A stretch of DNA of 64,000 nt, from NCBI GenBank assembly GCA_032871835.1, contig CM065299.1:42358706-42422705 (forward strand), read 5' to 3'. This DNA is from Dipteronia dyeriana. Lineage: Eukaryota > Streptophyta > Magnoliopsida > Sapindales > Sapindaceae. A program made the translations under genes and the position numbers. Positions 34,133-45,544 of this stretch are shown here, piece by piece. Under the pieces are notes generated by a model. It saw nothing but the letters and a program-made list of their open reading frames with translations, did not search any database and was not told where the DNA came from. Numbering within the stretch: the stretch's first letter is position 1; every line of letters starts with the position of its first letter.

Positions 34133-36343
34133 TGTTAATAGAAAAATTTGGCTAGGGACCAAATAAGAATTTTCCACTTCCCAGCCTTCCCGCAAGGGTC
34201 CAAATTCAGGCTTATATGACGGGGTATCAACGTCCCCGGGGTCGAGCTACCACCCGATCCTACAACAGCAAGGTGATGCCGGCCATACCATCAGAGCATC
34301 TCGCACGAGTCCAGGCTTACCAAATAAAGCCGGACGAGACCGTGTCAAGTTCATCATGCCAGGATAAAGCCCGAAGCTAGGTCGACGTGAAAGGACCTGG
34401 GTCCGCCGACATCAAGGTATCTCGTGACACTCTCCTAGAGCTTGCTACTATCTCTACTTTCACTACGGAATATTCAAGGTGCCGAACTTGTCTTGCAAAG
34501 GCCCTCCTGCCTCGTCGAGGTATAATCTTGACCTGTCCGAGCATTAAAGGAAGGAGACCGTAAAGCCTCATCGTTACCAAAAAGTGCCAAGATCCACTGT
34601 AGATCCTGGCATGGTTAAATCAAGTAGCAAGAGCAGTACTCGAGCATACCTCTCCACCCTTACAGAAGCGAGCCAAGTTCGCCTGTTTATGGCAAACACC
34701 TTACCAGGGCCTGCTAGACAAGCCCGCTACCCCTCTAGGAAGCCTGCAGAATTAGGGCAAGCTCCATGATAAAGCTCGGCGTAGCTAAACCAAGCTCCTA
34801 GCTACAAGGTTGGAACAATATGGATATTTCGCCCCTAAAATGATTAGCACAAGCTCCATGGGAAGACTAGCATCTAGCTCCGTGACAATCGAGAGGTCCT
34901 CGGGGGACCCCGCCAGTGTACTGGATCGTAGGGTACCTCGCCCTCAAGAAATATCAAATGTCACCTCGGGTAACTTTCATGAAGTACCTCTCCAAAGTGA
35001 CAAGCAGAACTAGAGCTCCCATCTCGGCAACGTAGGAAGAGAGGATTGACTTCCATGACATTTAAAGTACCATTATTGAGGTCAACCGTATAAATGGAGG
35101 CAGTCAACCCAATTAATGACATGATCAACACCATTAATAAAGAGAATATTCAACTCTTTAATGGCTGTCATTAGTGAAAGAGTCCAAAGAGGAAACAAAT
35201 ACCTTTTCCTCCAAGATATCCTCCACAACCTATTATTTGGGGTCAATTATAACAGAGAATCCCGCTTATCAAGGAAAGAATAGTTCGAAGAGGAAACAAA
35301 CACATCCCCTCCGAGATATTAGCCGATTTGATCAACTACATTAAAGGAAGAATTGTACTCAATAAGGAAAGGTAGATTGAAGAATCCTGGACTTGCACGC
35401 CAAGGTAGTCACCATTTATAAATATCCTGTAAAAGACATAGAAATGGGGCTCCGATCAATGACACAAGACAGACATGCTTCGTTTAAAGATCTCTCGACA
35501 TCATCAATGTATGTGTTACGCATGTGTGTATGCGGGCTAGGAACCGACCTCATTGGTCCTAGCTCTCTAATCTTTCTTACATGAGATCGGGAAACAACAA
35601 CGAAGACCTAAGGACACAAAGCTAGATTTCTACCCCGCTGGACCTAGCGCTCTTATCCTCTCATCTATACGGCAAAGTCGCACATCAAGATGAGGAGAAA
35701 CCACCCAGACTAGCTTGAAGAAAGTTGATGAGCTCTCCCGCATTATCTCTGTGGCAGAAATCGAGCAATTCGACACTGGAGCTAGATAAGCCCCTTCTCT
35801 TTACTTGCTATCTAGATTGGGGAATTACAGGAAGGAATCGAGCTCCAGAACCGGGCTCCGGGTACCATGACGGGTTCCGACCCTGACTGTGGACAAGGAC
35901 CAGGACCAAGACCAGGACCAAGACCAGGACCAAGATCAACCCTTTTTCCTACCTACCACAAAGCTCGACGGAAAGGATGACTCCTCTCCTACCTACTACA
36001 AAGCCCGGCAGATGGGATGACTCCTCTCCTACCCACTATGAAGCCCGGCAGGTGGGATGACTCCTTGCCTACTTATAGCGAAGCCCGACGAGTGGGATGC
36101 CTCCTCTCCTACCTACCACTCCATACTCAATATTCTTACAAGATCAGGTAGGATGACTCCTCGCCTACCTATCACGAAGTCTGACGAGTGGGATGACTCC
36201 TCTCCTACCTACCGCTCCATACTCAATATTCATACAAGATAAGGTCAGGTATCAACGATACCAACCCGAGCCACCACCTCTGTGGTAGTGGTCTCGAGGG
36301 TGTTAACAGAGATTTCTCATCCTAAACAAATTTCTCGTTAACT
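34133..36343 (+). repeat. Element I 5' LTR
   Basis: 2211 bp, TGTTAATAG...CTCGTTAACT (last A changed to T). TATA-like TATAAATAT at 35417-35425. Near the 3' end it holds a GGACCA-rich short repeat (about 35893-35937) and a minisatellite (35945-36240). The final 60 bp (ACCACC-T--GTGGTAGTGGT, then GATTTCTCATCCTAA) are shared with H's LTR. Confidence 0.92.
35945..36240 (+). repeat. Minisatellite in element I 5' LTR
   Basis: Repeats of about 45 bp with GTGGGATGACTCCTCTCCTA and CTACCTACCACGAAGCCCG. A composite unit including CTCCATACTCAATATTCATA occurs twice (about 36115 and 36205). Copy in the 3' LTR at 42465-42790. Confidence 0.85.
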
Positions 36344-36348
36344 CTTTC

Positions 36349-36366
36349 TGGTGCCGTCTGTGGGGA
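36349..36366 (+). other. Element I primer binding site
   Basis: TGGTGCCGTCTGTGGGGA follows the LTR end after CTTTC, the spacer also used by H. One base in the first seven differs from H's TGGCGCC. Confidence 0.75.
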
Positions 36367-36960
36367 ACTTTCACACCCCTTTTGAAAGCCTCTATGTCTC
36401 TACATGAGTATTATTATACTATCGAGGTAACAGATTCATTATTCATGGAATATCATTTACTATATACGATGTCTTTTCTCCATACTTGTCTATATCGCCT
36501 ATGCATCGCATGTGGTGCTCATTTTATCATTTAACGAGTTTCGTTCTTTGTGGAGCAAATATGGTACGTGGGATTCCTGGTGGAACCAGTTCATTATGCT
36601 ACTCTTATAAAGAGAACCTGCTCAGATAATCGTGGAGCTCCAATACAGTAGCTCCCCGCTTGAAGATCTTTTATATAACTGAACCATTCTTATTCATCGA
36701 GAGCTTCTATACAGTAGAATTGCACCTCTCCTGCTTTTCTACAGTAGATTCGTTCTGGCACCAGTATATCACTTATCCAGAAGATCCACTGGGCTTCGAC
36801 CTGTTCATACGAATCCCCTCATGCCTCCAGGTTCGCCCTTCGTAAGCTCCTAGGTAGAGGTAGCATGTCGACCCATGAATCTAAAAATCCAACTCAACTG
36901 TGTAACTTCTAGAGCAGGACGACCAGTAGAAGATTAGTGGTTCCACGCCTTATGCACCGG
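36367..36960. other. Element I leader, non-coding
   Basis: No long ORF, no homology to gag seen and no repeats. It is the place where a packaging signal would be expected in a mobilised element, but I cannot identify one. Confidence 0.5.
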
Positions 36961-37900
36961 GTCAGTCAACGCTCAAGTGAGCCACTACGACCCCGATCCA
37001 TTCCAGCATAGTCTAGAGCCTCCTTTCAAATTGTTGGGGACTCTAAAGATCCCAAGCATTCTTCTGGACCAGTACCTCCGGTGGCTTCGCTCCATGTTTA
37101 CCTGGCCATTCACCTCCCTAGCAAGCCACCGAAGCCTAACCCGATCGAGGAGCTCTCAGAAGTTTCCCACATTTGGTAAGGCAACCTACGTGCCTAAGCA
37201 AGCTTCTAGAGCGGTAGCATCGCTACAAGACCGGTGGCTTTGCTCTATATTTACCGGGTCATTCATCGCCCTAGCAAGCCACCGAAGCCCGATCTAATTG
37301 AGGAAAGCCCAGAGGTTTCCCACTCTTGGTAAGGCCTCCTACGTGTCTAATCTAACCTCTAGAGCAGCAGCCTCACTTTAAGGCCAAGTGGCTCCTCACC
37401 TCTTATACAGAGCCTGTCAATGCCCAAGTGAGCCACTGAACTCACGATTCATTCCAGCAGGGTCCAGAGCCATCTCTCAGTTGCTGGGGACTTCTAGGAT
37501 CTTGAGTATGCATCTAGACCAGTACCTCTGGTGGCTTCGCTCCATGTTTACCGGGCCATTCGCCGCCCTAGCAAGCCACCAAAGCCCGATCCGATCGAGG
37601 AGCTCTCAGAAGCTTCCCATATAAGGTAAGGCCACCTACGTGCCTAAGCAAGCTTCCAAAGCGGTAGCATCGCTACAAGACCAGTGGCTTCACTCTTTAC
37701 GTACCGGGTCATTCATCGCCCTAGCAAGCCATCGAAGCCCGATCTGATCGAGGAGAGCCCAGAGGTTTCCCACTCTTGGTAAGGCCTCCTACATGCCTAA
37801 GCTAACCTCTGGAGCAACAGCCTCACTGTAAGGCCAAGTGGCTCCTCACTTCTTATACATGGTCGGTCAACGCCCAATTGAGCCGATGAGCTTCTATTTC
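36961..37900 (+). repeat. Tandem repeat of about 450 bp in element I, two full copies and a partial
   Basis: The words GTCAACGCTCAAGTGAGCCA (36965), GTCAATGCCCAAGTGAGCC (about 37425) and GTCAACGCCCAATTGAGCC (about 37866) start successive units. Each contains GACCAGTACCTC-GGTGGCTT, CTAGCAAGCCACCGAAGCC and AAGGC-ACCTACGTGCCTAAG. A half-unit duplication exists inside (GTGGCTTCGCTC recurs within a unit). Not found elsewhere in the window. Confidence 0.82.
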
Positions 37901-39110
37901 GTTCCAGCATGGTCCAGAGCTTTCTCTCAGTTGTTGGGGGCTCCTTGAAATCCTAAGTAGGCCTCTAGACCGGTACCAAACAAGTAGCCCATCTCTATTC
38001 ATATAAGGTCATTTATTGCTCAAGCGAGTCACCACTCATCCCAGAGGTGTCTAAAGTCTTCTCTCCATCGCGGGAAACTTCTATCAATCCCGAGCATGTC
38101 TCCAGACAGTTACTAGGCCGTTGTCTCCTCTCCACTTATATGGGGCCATTTATCTCCCTAGCGAGCTACCTTGGTTCCGATCAACCTCTTTTATTCAAAG
38201 GTAGATAGACTTGAAGCCCCCATGCATCTACAGCAGCAAGGGACTACAAGGTAGTTCCTACATCAACATGACTAGACATGAAAGCAGAAATGGGAAACGA
38301 GTCCTTCTCATCATCTGTGCATCCATCATCTCAATAATTTCTGGCTTCAGTCAGAACGGACCCAGGTAACTCTCAACTTTCTCTATGATCTATTCAAGGT
38401 ATCCATCCTCCAATGATGATCAGGTCAGAGGGAAGAAGGGCTCGAGCTGCCTAACAAGCAACACAGAAACATCTTTCAGCAAATGAAGCACCCACCTTGG
38501 CTCCCAAGGTAGCCACGCTGCCATGCAGAGTTTAAACCACTACCACCATGTGGTCGTGGGTTGAAGAAGTAACCATCCTCCTTGGCTAGCACGAGCTCGA
38601 CCTTAGCAAACACCAGCTTGCTTACGGAGATTATCATACCGATGGCTCATCTCCATTTGTACTGGGTCTTCCAATGCTCTTGTGAGCCATCGAGGTCTCG
38701 ATCTGTTAGATGAGCACCCAAAGGTCCTGATTCAATCACAGTGGAGTCTCGAGCTCGATTACGATTGTCGAAGACTCTCATCTACCTCAAGCGGACTTCC
38801 AAACCATTTACATCACTTGGGGACTAGAAGCATAATATTTTCTAACTACTCCAGTGTGAGGAGCGATGGCCTTAGCATCATCTCAAGAGATTCTACTCAT
38901 TAAAGAACTCCTAGAGCGAGACTGGTTATCAACTGATACCACCATGCATTAATACAACTTCATATTAGCTCACCATGAGTTTGCATCTCTTTCGATTTCG
39001 ATTTCGGTCACTCAAAATGCCCTGGACCGGATAAAATCCCTGCAAGAGGATCGCCATCACCAGGAGAGCTCCATAGCCCTCCTAATGCCCCATACTGGAT
39101 AAATCCCTCC
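37901..39110. other. Element I interior, unassigned
   Basis: About 1.2 kb without long ORFs or clear repeats. I see no similarity to pol domains in any frame. Confidence 0.5.
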
Positions 39111-39114
39111 AGGA

Positions 39115-40080
39115 GGAACGCCATGGTATTTCGACAATGAACGCCTCGAGACCAGGAAATAGCTAGATAGCGCTTCTGATGCCTCGGCCGGGCACCACAC
39201 CCTGCCAAGAAGGGTTTGAGTATAAGAGCATAGTTGCCATCCAGATCTCGAGACCAGGGATTGATCGGGGAAGCCCCTTCATAACCTTGATGCCTTGGTC
39301 TGGTGACCTCCCCCAAGAATGATCCGAGTGTAAGAGCATAGCTGCCATCCGGATCAAAATACCAGAATATAGCCAGATAGCGCTCATGATGCCTTGGTCG
39401 GGCTACGACCCCCAAGAAGGGTCTGAGTGTAAGAGCATAGTTACCATCCGGATCAAAATAGCAGGATACAGCTAGATAGCGCTCCTAAGAAGGGTCTGAG
39501 TGTAACAGCATAGTTGTCATCCAGATCGAAATACCAGGACATAGCTAGATAGTGCTCATGATGCATTGGTCGGGCTACGACCCCCAAGAAGGATCCAAGT
39601 GTAAGAGTATAGTTGCCATCAAGATCAATATACCAGGATATAGCTAGATAGCGCTCATGATGCCTTGGTCGGGTTACGACCCCCAAGAAGGATCCGAGTG
39701 TAAGATCATAGTTGCCATCCAGATCAAAATACCAGGATATAGCTAGATTGCGCTCCTGATGCCTTGGTCGGGCTACGACCCCCAAGAAGGATCCGAGTGT
39801 AAGAGCATAGTTGCCATCCAGATCAATATACCAGGATATAGCTAGATAGCGCTCTTGATGCCTTGGTCGGGTTACGAACCCCAAGAAGGATCCGAGTGTA
39901 GGAGCATAGTTGCCATCCAGATCAAACTTCAAGGATATAGCTAGATAGCGCTCCTGATGCCTTGGTCGGGCTACGACCTAGAAAAAGGGTCTGAGTATAA
40001 GAGCATAGTTGCCATCCAGATCAAAATACCAGTATATAGCTAGATAGCGCTCATGGTGCCTTGGTCAGGCCAACCCCGCT
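39115..40080 (+). repeat. 99-bp tandem array in element I, about nine copies
   Basis: The word ATAGCTAGATAGCGCTC recurs at about 39541, 39640, 39738, 39838, 39937 and 40036 (period 99 bp), with more diverged or length-altered units from 39160. Each unit includes GATGCCTTGGTCGGGCTACG, CCCCAAGAAGGATCCGAGTG and TAGTTGCCATCCAGATCAA. The complement matches the H array (25780-26410). The minus strand is open for 159 residues (39932-39453) as a 33-residue repeat because 99 is three times 33; I do not claim a protein. Confidence 0.9.
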
Positions 40081-40349
40081 AGGAAGGATCTAGATGGCAT
40101 AGATGCCTACAGGGATCATTTAGCCAGTTCATCTAAGTACCGTGATTTCTGGAAAAGGAACTCTAGGTACCCATATTAACCGTAGAAGCTTTATCCGACA
40201 TGATCGAGCAACACGCTCATATATTTTGCAGGAATGAATAGTACCCCGGTTCTCTATGCAAAACACTGGGAGCAATTCTGGTTACAAGTAAAATTCTTCA
40301 TGTAGTACAAGATCTAAACTCCAACCCCCAAATACTTACCGGTGTTCAA

Positions 40350-40364
40350 GTAAGAGTGGACTTC
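40350..40364 (+). other. Element I polypurine tract
   Basis: GTAAGAGTGGACTTC sits directly before the 3' LTR, preceded by CCGGTGTTCAA; H has the same preceding word and GTCAGAGGGGACTTC. Confidence 0.82.
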
Positions 40365-42895
40365 TGTTAATACCAAAATTTGGCTAGGGAAAAAATAAGA
40401 ATTTTCAACTTCCCGGCCTTCCCGGCCTTCCTGCAAGGGTCCAAATTCGGGCTTTTACGACGGGGTATTAAGGTCCCCGAGGTTGAGCTACCACGCAATC
40501 CTACAGGAGCAAGGCGAGGCTGGCCATACCATTTGAGCATCTCGCACGAGTCCAGGCTTACCAAATAAAGCCCGACGAGACCGTGTCAAGCTCCTTATGC
40601 CAGGATAAAGCCCAAAGCTAGGTCGACGTGAAAGGACCTGGGTCCGCCGATATCAAGGTATCTCGTGACACTCTCCTAGAACTTGCCACTATCTTTACTT
40701 TCACTACAAAACCTTTAAGGTGCCGAACTTGTCTTGCAAAGGCCCTCCTGCCTCGTCGAGGTATAATCTCGACCTATCCGAGCATTAAAGGAAAGAGCCC
40801 GTAAAGCCTCATCGTCACCAAAAAGTGCCAAGATCCACTGTAGATCCTGGCATGGTTAAATCAAGTAGCAAGATCCGTACTCGAGCGTACCTCTCAACCC
40901 TTCCAGAACCAAGCCAAGGTCACCTGTTTATGGCAAACACCTTACCAGGGCCTGCTAGCCACGCCCGCTACCCCTCTAGGAAGCCTGTAGAATTAGGTCA
41001 AGTTCCATGATAAAGCTCGGCGTAGCTAAACCAAGCTCCCAGCTACAAGGTTGGAACCCTATGGGATATTTCGCCCCTAAAATGGTAAGCACAAGCTCCA
41101 TGGGAAGACCAGCATCTAGCTCCGTGACAATCGAGAGGTCCCCGGAGGACCCCGCCAGTGTACTGGATCCTAGGGTACCTCGCCCTTAAGAAATATCAAA
41201 TGTCACCTCGGGTAACCTCCATGAAGTACCTCTCCAAAGTGATAAGAAGAACTAGAGCTCTCATCTCGGCAGTGTAGGAAGATAGGATTGACTTCTATGA
41301 CATTTAAAGTACCATTAATGAGGTCAACCGTATTAATGGAGGCAGTCAACCCAATTAATGACATGATCAACACCATTAATAAAGAGAATATTCAACTCTT
41401 TAATGGCCGTCATTAGTGAAAGAGTCCAAAGAGGAAACAAATACTTTTTCGTCCAAGATATCCTTCACAACCTATTCTTTAAGGTCATTTTTAACAGAGA
41501 ATCCCGCTTATCAAGGAAAGAAGAGTTTGAAGAGGAAACAAACACATCCCCTCTGAGATATTAGCCGCGATCTGATCAACTATATTAAAGGAAGAATCGT
41601 ACTCAATAAGGAAAGGAAGATTGAAGAATACTGGACTTGCACGCCAAGGTAGTCACCATTTATAAATATCCTGTAAAAGGCATACAAATGGGGCTCCGAT
41701 CAATGATAGAAGACAGACATGCTTCGTTTAAAGATCTATCGACATAATCAATGTATGTATTACCTTTACCTAGAATATACCGGTATCGGTCTACATTCGA
41801 CCACCATTGTAAGCTCTCCGGAGCAACTACGTTGTGTTACTTCACCATTCTTGTAAGCTCCCCGGAGCATTCTCTGATGTATACATAAGGAGGGGTATCC
41901 CTCCTTCCTCCAGATACTGTCTTGGGGTTTTTCAACATGTGATCATTCGTGATGCTTTTTCCCCCTTGGTCAGTCCATCTCCCTCTACAAAATACTTGTA
42001 TATTTCCTATTATCTACTGTGTTATGCATTTGTGTATGTGGGCTAGGAACCGACCTCTTTGGTCCTAGCTCTATAATCTTTCTTACATGAGATCGGGAAA
42101 CAACAACGAAGACCTAAGGAAATGAAGCTAGATTCCTACCCCGCTAGACCTAGCTCTCTAATCCTCTCATCTATACGCCAAAGTCGCACGTCAAGATGAG
42201 GAGAAACCACCCAGACCAGCTTGAAGGAAGTTGATGAGCTCTCCCGTATCATCTCTATGGCAGAAATCGAGCTATTCGACACTGGAGCTAGATAAGCCCC
42301 CCTCCTTACTTGCTATCTAGATTGGGGAATTATAGGAAGGAATTGGGCTCCAGAACCGGGCTCCAGGTACCATGACAGGCTTCGATCCCGACCGAGGACC
42401 AGGACCAGGACCAGGACCAGGACAAGGACCAGGACAAGGACCAAGATCAACCCCTTTTCCTAATTACCACAAAGCTCGACGGAAAGGATGACTCCTCTCG
42501 TACCTACTATGAAGCCCTACATGTGGGATTACTCCTCTCCTACCTACCACGAAGCTCGACGGAAAGGATGACTCGTCTCTTACCTACTACGAAGCCTGGC
42601 AGGTGGGATGACTCCTTACCTACCTATCGCGAAGCCCGACGAGTGGGATGACTCCTCTCCTACCTACCACTCCATACTCAATATTCATACAAGATCATGT
42701 GGGATGACTCCTCGCCTACCTATCGCGAAGCCCCGACGAGTGGGATGACTCCTCTCCTACCTACCACTCCATACTTAATATTCATACAAGATCAGGTCAG
42801 GTATCAACTATACCAACCCCGGCCACCACCTCCGTGGTAGTGTTCTCGAGGGTGTTAACAGGAATTTCTCATCCTAAACAAATTTCCCGTTAACA
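40365..42895 (+). repeat. Element I 3' LTR
   Basis: 2531 bp, TGTTAATACC...CCCGTTAACA. TATAAATAT at 41661-41669. It carries about 260 bp (41758-42018) absent from the 5' LTR; short GT(A/G)TTA words at both edges suggest a deletion in the 5' copy. GGACCA repeats near 42393-42445 and a minisatellite at 42465-42790. Confidence 0.92.
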
Positions 42896-44380
42896 ATTTG
42901 TAACCATATTAAAGACTTCCTAATTTGATTAGATAAATAACTTCTTTTATTTATCTACTTATCAAATATAGTAATTAATATTAATTATACTACCAACAAT
43001 AATATAATTTTAGAAGACCATTTTCTACTAGGAAAAATATTTTGACTTTTAATTAAATATTTAATTAATCAACAAATTAATTAATTTCCATTTAATTAAA
43101 TAATAAAATGAAAAATAATACAATTAAGCTATTCTAAATAGCCTTGCCGCCCATACCATATATATGGGCCATATATTATTTTTCTTATTTAATTAAATCC
43201 ATTGGACCTTAATAAAAAAGTCCACATGTGAACTTGACCTATTCTTATAAAAATAAACAAGTTCACATGCCTTAATACAATTCTAGATGGACCCCTAAAT
43301 TGGTCCTGTAGAATATATCAAGTGATCCATGCAAGTTCGCGTGGATTGGGGAACTTGGCGGGCTATCTCAATTTAAGCTCCAATAGACTCAACCCAATCA
43401 CAATCAACAAATGATTCACTTAGGTCCGATCTATTTAATTTTAGTTCATTACACTAAAGAACTAAAATTGAACTCTTAAATAAAGATAGAATAAGTTGGT
43501 GTTACTCATTCATACCCTAGACAACCTTATTGGAGAAAGTGCATCCTCGTGAAGAATACCAGTAATCGCCCAGAGCTCATAAACCGCCTATAGCTCTCCA
43601 AGTTACCATTTTTACTCATATGACTACATTTTGAACTTGGATATTTTGACTTGTCCAGAAGCCAAGTTTCAATAGACACTATTGAAAACTTAATGTTAAG
43701 ATTTGATATCCAATACCTCAAAACATCCATATGATGATATTTTACTCTCATTTCATTAATTGAGCCACGATGTCAATATCTATAAATGAAGTCCTCTATC
43801 GATTAACAAATGAATACCACCAAACTATCGAGGATAGACTATGCTATATAATCGTACTCATTGATAGCTCAAATGATAACACTTGAAACCATAAGTCCAT
43901 CATTTATCTCATGATTGAGATAGACTCTCCGATTGTCTTCAAATGAAAACTTTTATCCATTGACGGTTCTAGATAAAGTATTTCATTTTAATCTTATTCA
44001 ATGTGCCCACTACACTAGATTCTTTTGCCTAAAGACACCACACTTTGATGATTTTAGACTCATCATAACACATTTGATTCTACTAAAATGCTAGCAAAAG
44101 AATCTACAACTTTGACAAGATAAGGTGCCCAACCTTTTATCTTAAGTTGTGAATATCATTCAAGACTAACTAAAGAATTATGTCTACCTCATACATATCT
44201 AGATGTATGAACAATTCTTCTTTTCTCATAGTCTTTTGACCTTATGATTATTTACTTTTGACAATTATAGTAATTAAACTATAAATGCTATAAGATTTGT
44301 TATACTAGAAATCACTTTATTAATATGAAAAGATTGTTAAATACATTATTTTACTCTTGCTATCAAGCATAATCCTAACA
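42896..44380 (-). repeat. E1 LTR, segment 3
   Basis: Continues the E-family LTR (TAACCATATTAAAGACTTCC, as in E3 at 62358) and ends CCTAACA at 44380. It is parallel to E2's 3' LTR (about 54440-55648), sharing GGGCTATCT-AATTTAAGCTC and CTCATATGAC-ACATTTTGAA. Very AT-rich, no genes. Confidence 0.88.
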
Positions 44381-44527
44381 ATCTCCCACTTGATCTATAG
44401 CAAATGTGTCATATCTCTCATCCACATGTTCTCTAGATGCCCATCAAAACTCTTTTGTGGAAGAGCCTCTGTAAAGGGATCCGCTAGATTTTTTACGGAC
44501 ACGATTTTGGTAATTGTCACGTCACCA
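44381..44527 (-). pseudogene. E1 interior stub: end of RNase H
   Basis: Matches E2 55649-55795. The minus strand encodes the last residues of a copia RNase H (DPFTEALPQKSFDGH-like, ending TLL-like before the stop) and the purine tract next to the LTR. The sequence breaks at about 44527, where D's LTR resumes in the middle. Confidence 0.75.
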
Positions 44528-45505
44528 ATGAGATTCATATATATCAACTAATGATGGCTTTATATGGGTGATCTTAATCCTGAGTGTCTTATCGACTCCT
44601 TTAGGTTAGATCGTGGTCTTTGATATACAATGGTGAGGTCATAAGCATTTCCCGATCAATATACTCTGTATATTAGGATTGTGGTTTGACTTGTGGCTGG
44701 GAAGATTTTTACACAAAAGTGGAATCCAGTCCTTCTTGTGAGAAGTATATTCGGGGCTTGGACAGTATGAGCGCTCTCCTAATTCCGTGAGGGAATAGGA
44801 TTTATTGTTCATTAAAGAATCAACGGTACTTAAAGGATATATGTAATTAGAGGGGTATAACGGACATTATAACAAAACTCTAATTATGAACTATTGTAAA
44901 GGATCACACTATATGTAATAGCTATATCGATGGACACCGAGTTGTATAGTTCTGTGTAAAAGCGTCTGCAATTGAGAGATTGCAGCTTCGGGTTTATAGT
45001 GACGTAACACCGGAGTTAATAATCAAGGAATATTAATTAAAGAGTTTAATTAATGATTCCGATGATTATTTGAGCTCAAAATAATGTGGGTCCATTAGGT
45101 CCCCTTGCTAGCCCAATCGATTTAGGTAACAAAGGTCACGGTAAATTAATTGGATTGTCCAATTAATTGTGTTACGAAAGTGATACGTATTTATTCAGGA
45201 AATTAATTGAATAATGAGATTAATTAATTAACAAATAATGGTGATTAAATAAATTTAACAATGAGATTATTTAATTATGTTATTAATCACCAAATATAGG
45301 ATGTTTATTGATATTTGTTTTTGAATAAAATAAGACAATATAATTATTTTATTTTATTAAATTAAATATTAAATATTTGAATTTATATAGTTTAAATTCA
45401 AAATAGATGGTATCTTTTATTAAAAATAAAATGAAGATGGAAATATATATGTGATATATATTGTTTGAAAACCGACCAAAACAAGATATTAATTAAAAAG
45501 GAAAA

Positions 45506-45544
<39 letters not shown>

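Larger units (their letters stand above)
34133..42895 (+). mobile_element. Element I: large non-autonomous LTR retrotransposon (LARD-like) related to H
   Basis: LTRs at 34133-36343 and 40365-42895 flank a 4-kb interior without any gag or pol trace. A perfect target duplication ATTTG (34128-34132, 42896-42900) and intact primer and polypurine sites show that it transposed by the normal retrotransposon route, so its proteins came from elsewhere. LTR termini, PBS spacer, polypurine tract and a 99-bp array match element H in the same element sense, which makes H's family the probable donor of proteins. LTRs differ by perhaps 9% plus a 260-bp indel. Confidence 0.92.
21098..44527 (-). mobile_element. 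Element E1: Ty1/copia remnant (3' LTR plus stub), host of H and I
   Basis: Read along the plus strand, an E-family LTR begins at 21098 (TGAAGGGGAAAAATC). It is interrupted by H (21693-33723), continues at 33724, is interrupted by I (34133-42895) and ends at 44380 (CCTAACA). About 145 bp of E-family interior follow (polypurine tract and end of RNase H). The rest of the interior and the 5' LTR are missing, and 48 bp of the D LTR are lost at the junction, which indicates a deletion across the right end of E1. LTR length without insertions is about 2.5 kb. Confidence 0.85.

Noticed and set aside
36977..37624. Open frames of 78-106 codons in element I that might be genes
   Set aside because: They follow the tandem 450-bp repeat, have no recognisable domain, and stop codons differ between repeat units.
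39115..40080. Regular direct repeats suggesting a CRISPR array or centromeric satellite
   Set aside because: Units are 99 bp without unique spacers, lie inside a retrotransposon with LTRs, and occur in element H too; there is no sign of prokaryotic sequence.
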